DNA from: Stenogyne calaminthoides
Taxonomy: Eukaryota > Streptophyta > Magnoliopsida > Lamiales > Lamiaceae
Length of the DNA stretch: 64,000 bases
Assembly (NCBI GenBank): GCA_037126765.1
Contig: JBBCBC010000017.1
Location: 25,411,916 to 25,475,915, forward strand
Direction: 5' to 3'
Made by a program: the position numbers and the translations under genes. Shown here in pieces: positions 47,560-57,484 of this stretch (positions within the stretch are counted from its first letter, which is position 1; the number at the start of each line of letters is the position of its first letter). The notes under the pieces are model-generated. The model was not told where the DNA came from. It worked only from the letters and a program-made list of their open reading frames with translations, and ran no database searches.

Positions 47560-49069
47560 GCATTACATACCTGAGTCTGAACTGTTGTATGTTCAGATTG
47601 GTCAGCTTCAGTGTGTTGGCTTTCCTTCAGTGGAGAATTTCCATCTTGAGTCTCACCATCCTGAGTTTTTCCATCGTGAACTTCTTTGTCTTAGTCTGAT
47701 TCACTCCATTCATAGAAAGTGACAGGATGTTTTATCATTCTTTTTCAGGCTATGTCTGGTGATTCTCTTGGTCAGTTCTCCTGAGTCATGTTCCTGTTTC
47801 CTGACTTCAGAATATCCTTAGAAATAATGCTTCATCAGCTTTGCTATCAAAAGTTTTCAACTGATCTTTACCATTATTGTGTATGAAACACTTGCAACCA
47901 AACACACGAAAGAAAGAAACAAGAGGCTTCCTTTCATTACACAGCTCATATGGAGTTTTTCCTTGGTTCTTGGTCAGCATGGATCTGTTCTGAGAGTAGC
48001 ATGCAGTGTTGATAGCTTCAGCCCAAAATCTCTTAGGAATATCAGCTTCAGCAATCATTGTCCTTGCAACTTCTTTCAGAGTCCTATTTCTTCTTTCAGC
48101 AACACCATTCTGTTGTGGAGTCCTTGCAGCTGATGTTTCATGAGTTATTCCATTTGCTGCACAATAATCAGATATAATATGATTGATAAACTCAGTTCCT
48201 TTATCTGATCTGATTTTGACCACACTCAGATTCTTTTCAGTACTGAGCTTTTTCAGTAGTTCAGGCAGTTTTGTCTGAGTCTCTTTCTTACTGAGTAAGA
48301 ATATGACCCATGTGTATCTAGAGTAGTCATCAACTACCACAAGTGTGTATTTTCTGTCATTAGTGCTCACAGGTGTTACTGGACCAAAGAGATCCATATG
48401 TAACAGTTGTAGTATTCTATCAGTAGAAACATGTACTTTTCTTTTGAAAGATGCTCTGATTTGTTTTCCTTTCTGACAAGCATTACATACATGTTTTTTA
48501 CTGAACACTTCATTGGGTAACCCCCTTACAAGTTCTAATCTTGCAAGTTTGTTCAGGGTTTTGAAGTTTAAGTGATTCATTCTTTTGTGCCACAACCAAC
48601 TGGTATCAGTGGAACTTTTTGCAACCAAACATGTATCTTTAGGAGTTGAACTCCAATCAGCAAGATACACATTTCCTTTTCTAGTACCAGTCAGTAAAAT
48701 TTTATGTGAAGTATTGTCTTTCACATAACATAAGTTCTTTGAGAACTCAACACTGAATCCTTTGTCACAAAATTGACTGATAGAAAGTAAGTTATGCTTT
48801 AGACCAGACACATATGAAACACCATGGATATGAACAGAGTCAACTTCAAGAGTTCCATATCCTTCAGTTTGTCCTTTGGAATTGTCTCCAAATGTGATCT
48901 GAGGGCCTTTTTGCTCAACATAGTCAATGATTAGTTGCTTATATCTTGTCATATGCCTTGAACATCCACTATCCAGATACCATACAACAGGAGCCAACTC
49001 ATTTCCACTCATCAGTGCTATGTTGTTTTCATTCAGCTCAGTGCCCTTTTCCTTCACCTGAAAAACAGA
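47560..49069 (-). pseudogene. E4 pol, protease-integrase half
   Basis: From just after the gag TGA (49070-49072) the frame is open for more than 400 codons: KGTELNENNIALMSGNE, protease WYLDSGCSRHMT, GAG-pre-integrase WHKRMNHLN and CNACQKGKQ, integrase with all three acidic residues in LHMDLFGP, RSDKGTEF and NGVAERRNR, and the FGCKCFIHNNGK block. This is the best integrase in the window. After DSKADE it is broken at about 47805 by a deletion of roughly 100 bp that removes the YNCKTLIVEETPHVVF block. The linker then continues to the GCATT duplicate, where E5 interrupts. Confidence 0.88.
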
Positions 49070-51463
49070 TCAGTTCTTAGGTACCCAATTGGTGTAGGGT
49101 CCTACCAGGTTAGCTGTACCTTTTGGAACCCAAATCTGCCTAACAACTCTAATTACTTTAGAGTGGCTGATTTGTCTCCCATAAACATCTACATACACAT
49201 TCACCACCCTAGGTGTCTTGGCAATATCCTGTGTATGAGTGCCAGCCTTAGCATGAACATGAGCCTTAGAGTTCTTCTTGGGTTCAGGACTTTTGTTCAA
49301 GTGCCTTGGCTTTTGTGCAACTGGACTCTGTCTCTGCTGACTTGGGTTCAGGAAACCTTTACCCTTAGGCAAGTGGGGTTTAGGTTGCCTGTACTGAAAT
49401 TGGGGTCTTTCAGTAATCTGAGGACTTGGTCTTTTCAGTTGAGAATATCTCTACTGAGTGTTTCTCTTCTGAAAATTCCTCTGATGGTTCAGTGCAGATC
49501 TCTTCAGGTTGGTATTCTTAGCCTGGGGATTTGAAGTACTGGCCTGAAAATTCCCTACTGAGTGTTCAGGTTTTCTAGCCTTTTCCTGAGGTCTGGGCTT
49601 TCTTCCCTGAACCTTCAGTTTTTCTGAAACCATAGGTCTTTTACCCTTGTCTAAAACTCTGGGCGGTTCTTCAGTAAGAAGATTATATGCCACTTGTTTA
49701 ACAAAGACAGTCTTGGTTCTACTAGAAGTAGCATTCAGAAGACCTTGTGAGGTTCCCCCTGGAATGTATCCCAATCCAGCTTTTATAGTTGCAGGTCTTT
49801 GATAACTCTGAATTTCATCTATCACTTTAGATGCAGAATTAAATAGAGCTAACTTTCTCTGCGCACTATCCTCACATTTCTTTAGAGTTTCATGCTTCTC
49901 AAAGAGGTCATTGAACTCAGTTCTGATAAGTTGAATCTCTTTAGTGGATTTCTCTAATTTTCTCTATCACCTTTTCTTTTTCTGAGAGTTGTACTTTCAG
50001 AATATCAAGTTCATCAGTAGTTCCCATCAATTGAGAAGTGATCTCAGCTTTTTTAGAGTCTTTCCACTTCAGATTCTCAGCAGTCAGTTCCTTGTTCTGC
50101 GCTTGAGTTTCAGTGAGCAGTTCTTGTAACACAAAATAGTCCTTCATAAGATTCTCAAATGAATCCATCAGGTCAAAGTTACTGTTTACATTTGAACTTG
50201 AGAACTCATGTGCTTGTGTAGGAGCAACAACAGAGATAGAAGAATTTACCTCCTCTACAGCCATAAGACATATATCATCACTGTCACTATTTGAGAAAAT
50301 CTCATCTGAGGAACTGGAACCTTCTTCAGAATGTTCTTCTTCCTCAGCAATCATAACTTTCTTACTGGAGATCTTCTTGTCTCTCTTGGCTTGTCTTTCC
50401 TTTCTTTCTTTAGCACTCAGCTCAGGACAGTCATATTGAAAGTGACCTTTCTTCTGAAGTTGTAACATCTGTTGGGATCATCATCCTGATCACTTTCCTC
50501 CTTGGTCTTGGAGTCCTTCTTCTTGGATGAGGATCCTTCAGCTTTCTGGTCCTTTCTTTTCTCAGTATATCTGTCCTCAGCTTTTGAGTCTCTCTTGTAC
50601 TTGTGATTCCTGTAATATTTCTTATATTTCTCATATCTGCTATTGAGTCTTTCAAACCTCCTTGCCATCAGTACTAGCTTATCCTCCTGCTCATCCTGAT
50701 TTTTGGCAAGTGAGTTCTCAGACTCTCTAGACTTACAGGATTTCTCTTTGGCTTTGAAAGCCACATTCTTGCTAGATGAAGAATCATCTTTGCTGTTAGA
50801 TTTCTTAGATTTCTTGTCAATCACAAACTCATAAGCTTTCAGTTCAGAGAAAACTTGTTGATATGGCATGGAATCAATATTTTTGGTGTTTTCAATCACC
50901 ATAGCATGTATATCCCATTTCTTAGATAATCCTCTAAGAATTTTCAGTGCCACTTCTCTCTGTGGGTATCTTTTCCCAAGAGTATTCAGATCATTCATGA
51001 TGCTAGTGAATCTGACCTCAAGTTTGTCAATGGATTCACTATCTTCCATTTCAAAGCTATCAAAATTTCCAATAGCAACAAAAAGTTTGTTTTCCTTAAT
51101 GTGATCTATGCCTTGACACATAACAGCAAGTGTGTCCCATATTTCTTTTGCAGTTTCACAGTGAGAAATCATCCCCATAACACCATCATCAATAGTGTTA
51201 TACAAAGTATCTTTAGCAATGTAGTCAAGATTGACTAACTTTCTCTCATCAGGAGTAAGTTGATCATCAGATTTTGGAAATTCATCTCTGGGATCATTCC
51301 TCTCAGTATCAGTGATTTTGGGATTCACAACAGTAAATTTGAATGGTCCTTCAGAATCCACTCTCCACATTCTTTCATGTTTTGAATACAGATGAGCCTG
51401 CATTCTCAATCTCCATAGGTCATAGCTCTCAACAGAGAACATAGGAAGTTTCTTAGAAGACAT
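49070..51463 (-). pseudogene. E4 gag
   Basis: Copia gag from ATG 51461-51463 (MSSKKLPMFSVESYDLWRLR), open for over 330 codons to the zinc knuckle, the longest intact gag stretch here. The capsid portion includes DYIAKDTLYNTIDDGVMGM and LRGLSKKWDIHAMVIENTKN. At the knuckle (about 50455) one base is missing in the KKGHFQYDC region and the second Cys codon reads Phe. The frame then continues (50468-49941) with SSSSDEIFSNSDSDD, coiled coil, a break near 49950, and the basic tail ending VPKN-TGA at 49070-49072. Confidence 0.87.
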
Positions 51464-51572
51464 GATGGTTGAGCCTTGTAAGAGATCAGCAAACAGATCT
51501 ATTCAGTAGACCACCAAAGTCTTTCAGCAAATAGAATATGGCTACCAAAGCAAGTGGTCAAATTGAACCACT

Positions 51573-51584
51573 GCTCTGATACCA
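51573..51584 (-). other. E4 primer-binding site
   Basis: Minus-strand TGGTATCAGAGC, two bases from the 5' LTR at 51587. Confidence 0.92.
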
Positions 51585-51586
51585 CT

Positions 51587-53577
51587 TGTTGGTCCCGGTG
51601 CTAACGAGTCTCACACGTGTATGGGAGGGGGAATACACGTGTTCAGTGATTTTTAAAACTTTTCTTTCACTGAGGTCAGATGGGTCAGGTTATCCTGATG
51701 ATTTGGCCCTGAGAAGCACAGATTGCCCTGAGTCAAAGTCTCTCGAGACAATGATCCCCGAAATTGCTTTCGAAGCTTCAGATTAATTTCAACCGAGCCT
51801 GAGTTTATCGAGAGATCCCGAGGCGCTGATCGATAATTATCTTCTTTTTGAAACCTCAGTATAGTTAGTTCAGTTTAGGAACTATCTGTTCTAGCTACTC
51901 AAGTGTTCGGAATGGTTGGCCCTAAGTTTATACTTGTTTTTAGGTTTGCTGAAAATCTTCCTTTTAATAAAACAGTGATTAAGGTTGTGATCAGTTTGAT
52001 GCAAGTTCAGTGGATTGATTCCAATCAATATCGATGAACTATGCTTTCATGAAAAACATGCAATGATAATAATGCAAAGATCTAAAAGCAAAACAACACA
52101 GCAATTATAGTGGTTCAGAGACTCAAGTTCCTACATTCACTCTCTCTGACCTTCAGAGAAATTCCTTAACCACTTCCTAAAGCTTTCTGGCTAACTCACT
52201 GTAGCTTACTCACTTTTCTACTTTGAGTTTTCTGGCTGACTCACTGCAGCTTACTAACTCAACACACACAAGTGTTCAGACTACCACAAGTAGCTTACTA
52301 ACTTCTTCTCTAGAGTTTTCTGTCTAGCTCACTGTAGCTTACTAACTCTTTACAACTCCAACTCACCAACAAAACACACACAAACTACCTTAACAAAGGG
52401 TTTGGGTTTCTGGGTTGGTTTCCAACTAGGATGAGATATCCTTTACAATAAGAACAATGCAAAGGCTAGGATATCTCTACTAAGCTTTGGATATATCAAT
52501 CACTCTAAGCTTAGTGAATGAGCTCTCTCCAATGTGAAACACTTGGGAAATTCTAGGTTTTTCGAGTGCTTCAATTTGCAATAATATGAATGAGCTCTTG
52601 AGTTGCTTTCAAATTTCCCGTGACCTCTCAATGTAAAGGGTCACTAGTATTTATAGGCAACTTCACCAAGGTCACTCTTGAAAAACTATCCGTTGGAGGA
52701 GATAGCTTCGTGAGTTTCCTCTTATGGTGTTTGATGAACGACTATATTTAGGGTTTGAATACACCCTTGCATGTTTTAGGAAATATACATTCATGTAGCC
52801 AATCACCAATTTTTTGCAGTCTGTAACATAGTACTACTGACATGATTCAGAGTCCTGTCGCTTTCAATGGTCGATGAAAAATGCGATGTTATCTTCCTCC
52901 GATTGGTTCTTGTCTTCAGATAAATGTAAACAAAACATAACGGCTCTTTTTGGTCAATCTCTCGAATGAGATAACCTTAAACAACACTTAGACTTAGTTC
53001 CTTTTGTCTTCGTAATATGCAGGCCAATATCTATTTTTACGAATATTGGCGTTTTTCTCGGTTTTGTAGTCTTGATGGGATATTATTGATTGCCTCGGAA
53101 CATTCGAGTTATCTTGAGTATTGATATCTTCTTCTGCGTCTTCGATAGCTCTTTTGTCTTGATGTCTTACGAGTCTTGATGTCTTACGAGTCTTGATGTC
53201 TTGAGTCTTGATGACATCTTTTGAGTCTTGATGTCTTCGATGTCTTGATGACATCTTGAGTCTTGATGTCATCTTGAGTCTTGATGTCATCTTGAGTCTT
53301 GATTTCTTGAAACTTCTTGAGTCTTCGATTTCTTGATAAACTTCTTGAGTCTTGATTCTTGAAACTTCTTTGAGTCTTGATTTCTTGAAACTTCTTGAGT
53401 CTTGATTTCTTCAAAAATCTAACTTGATCTATATCTGCTGACTATACGTGGTGCAGATAACTTCCTGAACACTCTATACTGAATCCTGACTCAGTCTATC
53501 AAGATTATCCTGAACATGTCATACTCAGGGGTTTTGGGATCTAATCAAAACTTCTTTATTAAATTCATCTCCCAACA
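51587..53577 (-). repeat. E4 5' LTR (1991 bp)
   Basis: TGTTGGTCCCGGTGCTAACG start and CATCTCCCAACA end, followed by the TACTT duplicate. TATA at 52648-52656, hairpin at 51613-51642. U3 repeats here are TCTTGATGTCTTGAGTC-like and not GAGTCTTCAG-like. Patches at 51740-51850, 52030-52090 and 52850-53410 carry CG where the partner LTR has CAG/CTG. Confidence 0.93.
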
Positions 53578-53673
53578 TACTTCTTTTAATTTTATTGAAT
53601 ATTGAATATCACATTTATCTAGATTACATGTTTTGTTAACTTATAAAGTTTTACAAGGAGTATTAGTTATTTA

Positions 53674-54581
53674 CGGGAATGATATAGAGTCCACCAGTGG
53701 ACACTATAATTGTGCCCACCGCCTACGTGGCTCATGATGTAGCAATGCAACATAAGAAAATTTATTTTTTTCCTTAATCACCATATATGTATATATATAG
53801 ATATTTTGGATTTGATTTAATTTTATACCATAATTGTAACATTTTCTTTTCGGCAAATTCTCCTGTGCACCATTTGCATCAATTTAAAATTTGTGCAATT
53901 GGATTTTTTATTTTATTTAATTTTTTTTTTGTTTTTTACCCGACCCGAACTCTGTCCGACTGGTTTATGGTTCACCCGACCCGATTGGGGTTAGGTTTTT
54001 TTTTTTCAATTTTTTTAATGCTCCGATTCGGACCCGATCCGAACCCGCCGAACCGTTCATTCATTCACCCGACTTAAATGGTTAATGGTTTAGGGTTTAA
54101 GGTTCATGGTTTAGGGTTTAGATTTAGGATTCATGGTTCATCTAAACCCTAAACCATTAACCATTCGGGTTGGGTGAGCCAAGAATCACTTGGGCCGAGT
54201 TTGGATCGGGTCGGGTTGGGTCCGGAACGGGTATTTAAAAAAAAACTGGAAAAAAACCTTAACCCATTCGGCTCCGGTGAACCATGAACCAGTCGGACCG
54301 AGTTCAGGTCGGGTTGGGTCCGAGTCGGGTAAAAAACTAAAAAAAAAACTGAATAAAAATAAAAATTCAATTGCACTAATTCTAAATTGGTGCAAATGTT
54401 ACACAGGAGAATTTGTCGAAAAGAAAATATTACAATTATGGTATAAAACTAAATGATATCCAAAATATCTAAATATATACATATATGGTGATTAAGGAAA
54501 AAAATAAATGATATCCACATCGCCAGCCACATAGGCGGTGGGCACAATTATACTGCCCACTTGTGATCTATATCATTCTCG
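53674..54581. mobile_element. 908-bp foldback, Mutator-like non-autonomous element
   Basis: Nearly the whole block is one imperfect palindrome. Terminal arms start CGGGAATGATATAGAG and, from the other end, CGAGAATGATATAGAT, and both contain ATAATTGTGCCCACCGCCTA. Arms of about 430 bp meet at a short spacer near 54100-54141. Flanks are a 9-bp near-duplicate: AGTTATTTA (53665-53673) and ATTTATTTA (54582-54590), one mismatch, as expected for Mutator-like elements. The inner arms hold ACCCGACCCGA-type words and TTTAGGG words. There is no transposase gene. Confidence 0.78.
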
Positions 54582-54590
54582 ATTTATTTA

Positions 54591-54717
54591 TAAGGAGCAT
54601 ATTTTTTAGGATACTGGTTAATTAATTAGATATTTGTTATGTAATTAGGAGTATATTTTTAGTATATTTTTAATTTGAGCATTTGATTAATGTCTAACTT
54701 ATTACATTTTTTTATTA
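54591..54717. other. AT-rich sequence
   Basis: No gene. The 54602-54680 part resembles 28288-28372 on the other side of E4. Confidence 0.5.
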
Positions 54718-54850
54718 CAAAAAACTAATACTTTACAGCATAACAACTAATACTTTACAGCATAACAATTAATACTTTTCAGCATAACAACTAATACTTT
54801 ACATCATAACAACTAATACTTTTCAGCATAACAACTAATACTTTTCAGCA
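54718..54850. repeat. 22-bp minisatellite, about six copies
   Basis: Unit AACAACTAATACTTTTCAGCAT with variants having TTTACAG. It shares the core AACTAATACTTTTCA with the larger array at 55575-56395. Confidence 0.85.
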
Positions 54851-55574
54851 TTTAAGAAAATCCTAACAATTTCTCCACATTTCTCCACATATACTTATAT
54901 TTAAAATTTTCAACAATATCATGCAATAAAAATTACAATATCATTACAAATAATTAAAAAGCATAAAATGACATATAAACCTAATATTTTTTTTAGTGGC
55001 GGCGGCGATGGATGGTGGTTGTGGAAAAATAAAATATTGTGTGAGTTCTAACAACGTATAAATTGGCAATTAAATGAAAAAAAATTAAACATAATTTCAA
55101 TTATTGAAGGCAGCAGGCGGCAACGGCAGAAGGATGAGAGGCAAGATAAGAGTGAAGTGGGAGGAAATGAAGGAGTAGGGTTTTGGAAAATGAGAGGCAA
55201 ATATCTATAAGGTTATTTTTATTTTTTTCGGCCCAGCCCAAGTTGACGTTTTTTTTTATTATTTGTTTCGGCCTACCAAATGGCCCAGCTAATTTTTAAA
55301 AAATTATATAAGCTTGTCGAGCCTCGTACACGACGTAGCATAACCCAGTCGTGCAGTCAACACGACCCAATATGTGGGCCTCGTCCTCTGCACACGTGCG
55401 GGCTTGTCTACCTTGTGCTCTAGGCACGAGCTGACATATCTTCCTCGTGCTCTGCGTACGACCAGGCGCCTGTCCCCCATTTTCAGACAAGTTTGACCAC
55501 TTTTTCTCATTTTCAGTACTGCTTTTTGACCACCGCTTTTACTCTTTTTGCAGTGTTGACCGGCCTTTTCCCAA
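54851..55574. other. Intergenic sequence, no supported gene
   Basis: AT-rich with a GC-richer block (55300-55500). The minus strand around 55000 has GGCGGCGGCGATGG-like triplets on the plus strand (54999-55015), and 55110-55200 is purine-rich. A 99-codon minus-strand frame at 55304-55603 shows no recognisable motif and I do not call it a gene. Confidence 0.5.
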
Positions 55575-56395
55575 AAGTCAACTAATACTATATAACAAAG
55601 CAACTAATACTTTTCAAGTGATCAACTAATACTTTATAACTAATACTTATTAATAAATCAACTAATACTTTTTCAATAACTCAACTAATATGTTTTCAAT
55701 AACTCAACAAATACTTTTCAATAACTCAACTAATTCGTTTCAATAACTCAACTAATTCTTTTAAATAAATCAACTAATACTTTTCAATAAATCAAATAAT
55801 ACTTTTCAATAACTCAATAAATACTTTTCAATAACTCAACTAATACATTTCAATAGCTAACTAATACTTTTAAATAAATCAACTAATACTTTTCAATAAA
55901 TCAACTAATACTTTTCAATAACTCAACAAATACTTTTCAATAACTCAACTAATACTCATAAATAAATCAACTAATACTTTTCAATAAATCAACTTATACT
56001 TTTCAATAAATCAACTAATACTTTTCAATAAATCAACTAATACTTTTCAATAACTCAACAAATACTTTTCAATAACTCAACTAATATGTTTCAATAACTC
56101 AACTAATACTTTTAAATAAATCAACTAATACTTTTCAATAAATTAACTAATACTTTTCAATAAATCAACTAATACTTTTCAATAACTCAACAAATGCTTT
56201 TCAATAACTCAGTCAATACGTTTCAATAAATCAACTAATAATTTTCAATAACTCAACAAATACTTTTCAATAACTCAACTAATACATTTCAATAACTCAA
56301 CAAATACTTTTCAACTAATACGTTTCAATAACTCAACAAATAATTTTCAATAAATCAACTAATATTCTTCAACATATCAACTAATACTTTTCAAT
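55575..56395. repeat. 22-bp minisatellite array, about 37 units
   Basis: Units alternate between AACTAATACTTTTCAATAAATC and AACTAATACTTTTCAATAACTC, with AACAAATACTTTT variants. The array is about 820 bp with mild divergence throughout. Confidence 0.92.
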
Positions 56396-56599
56396 CCTAA
56401 ACTTGTAAATATTGATTTATATAGCTTCATTATAGAAATTTTGTCTTTTACATTGTGCAAAATCGTAAATAATGTGCTTTTAAATTGAAGGTGTTCTTTA
56501 TGTCCAACTATATATATATTCTAGTTCTCTACTTGTCCATTTGCAACTAAAAATTTTGCATCTCTCATTATTTCTCTTTCAATAGCACCAAGAGGGTCA

Positions 56600-57163
56600 A
56601 TGGATCAAGATATTGTGTTCTACACCACGGAATGGACCAGTGAAGTGGACATAATTTTCATCTTCGGTTTGTATGAACAAACCATCTAGGGTATCCAAAT
56701 TGAGCAAGGGAGACCAAATCATCGTGCAATCATGTATTGTCGAGATCGCATGAATCGTTAGTTTGGCACACAATTTGATTACTGCACTTGCCTACATCGA
56801 TTTAGGAAGCTCTACATTGATGTTCCAGAGGATCATTGAAATGTCGGGCGTACTACATGATGAAGTTACTAATAATGTTGAAGTTGATGAGGGGACTTGG
56901 AATACTATCTGTAGAGGAAATCATCTCCTTTCTTTTATTATACTTCTGATTTTTATTCAAAATGTGATATTACTTGACTCATCTTTCATTATTGTTGGGG
57001 AATTCTCTGGGATACACATACATGAGAAAAGGAGTACCACAACCTTTGTTTCATCTTTACTACAGTACTGCCAAAGATGAACCGTGTTCCCGGCGACATA
57101 GGAATGGTAGAAATTGATAGTGACACCGAAACGATGGAACTAACTGATGAAAGTGATTAACGT
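56600..57163 (+). pseudogene. Myb/SANT-like domain gene remnant
   Basis: From ATG 56600-56602 the plus strand reads MDQDIVFYTTEWTSEVDIIF, followed after a TAG by an RPNHRAIMYC segment, another stop, then FDYCTCLHRFRKLYID. In another frame QRIIEMSGVLHDEVTNNVEV and DEGTWNTI follow, and the end (about 57077-57163) reads RVPGDIGMVEIDSDTETMEL before TAA. This order (an opening W-T-E, a fixed R-x-L linker, SG-x-x-x-DE..W) fits the plant Myb/SANT-like DNA-binding family, which also occurs as the partner ORF of PIF/Harbinger transposons. It has at least two stops and two frameshifts. No transposase is visible nearby. Confidence 0.55.
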
Positions 57164-57195
57164 TGTCTGAATGCTTATGATATTTTAATTGTCAT

Positions 57196-57437
57196 TGTTA
57201 TGAAACTAATAATTTTATGTTGTGAAACTAATACTTTTATGGAGTATGAAAAGTAGGCAAAGTAAAATAAATAGGGAGAAAGGGGGAATACTTTTATTTC
57301 ATTTCATAGATACAAAATGAAGTGACATGTCACCCTTTTATATGGAGTAAGGGATGCTCCTAGAATAATCAATCATAAACATTTCATAAATGACATCCAC
57401 TAGAATAATCAATCATAAACATTTCATATATTATTTA
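57196..57437 (-). repeat. E6 3' LTR (about 242 bp) and adjacent PPT
   Basis: Starts TGTTATGAAACTAATA and matches 62099 onward until about 57437, where the inner end is slightly shortened. The neighbouring minus-strand AGAGGGAGAAGAAATAAA (57440-57457) is the likely PPT. Confidence 0.82.
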
Positions 57438-57484
57438 GTTTATTTCTTCTCCCTCTAATTCAAACATTATTTGAGATCTTTTGA

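Larger units (their letters stand above)
28588..53577 (-). mobile_element. E4, SIRE-like copia element interrupted by E5
   Basis: Outer element, about 14.1 kb without E5. 5' LTR 51587-53577, PBS 51573-51584, gag 49070-51463, pol 49069-47565 continuing at 36659-34815, ORF3 34103-30708, 3' LTR 28588-30569. Both ends are fixed by the perfect 5-bp duplication TACTT (28583-28587 and 53578-53582). E5 with its own duplication sits in the pol linker. The LTRs belong to a sister subfamily (GGTGCTAACGAGTCTC start), and E4 is older than E5 by nesting. The 3' LTR has lost its last bases together with the PPT. Confidence 0.95.

Noticed and set aside
10187..51584. tRNA genes at the GCTCTGATACCA sites
   Set aside because: These are 11-12-nt primer-binding sites beside LTRs; no cloverleaf sequence surrounds them.
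54084..54152. Interstitial telomere (TTTAGGG words)
   Set aside because: Only a few scattered heptamers within the MULE centre; not a tandem telomere tract.
54149..54456. Open frames inside the foldback MULE
   Set aside because: They arise from the palindrome's GGTCGGGT-type words; the translations mirror each other on the two arms and match no known domain.
55304..55603. 99-codon minus-strand frame
   Set aside because: No domain, unusual composition and no supporting context; likely chance in a GC-richer block.
55575..56395. CRISPR-like periodic array
   Set aside because: Repeats are contiguous with no unique spacers, and this is plant DNA; it is a minisatellite. The same applies to 63841-63982.
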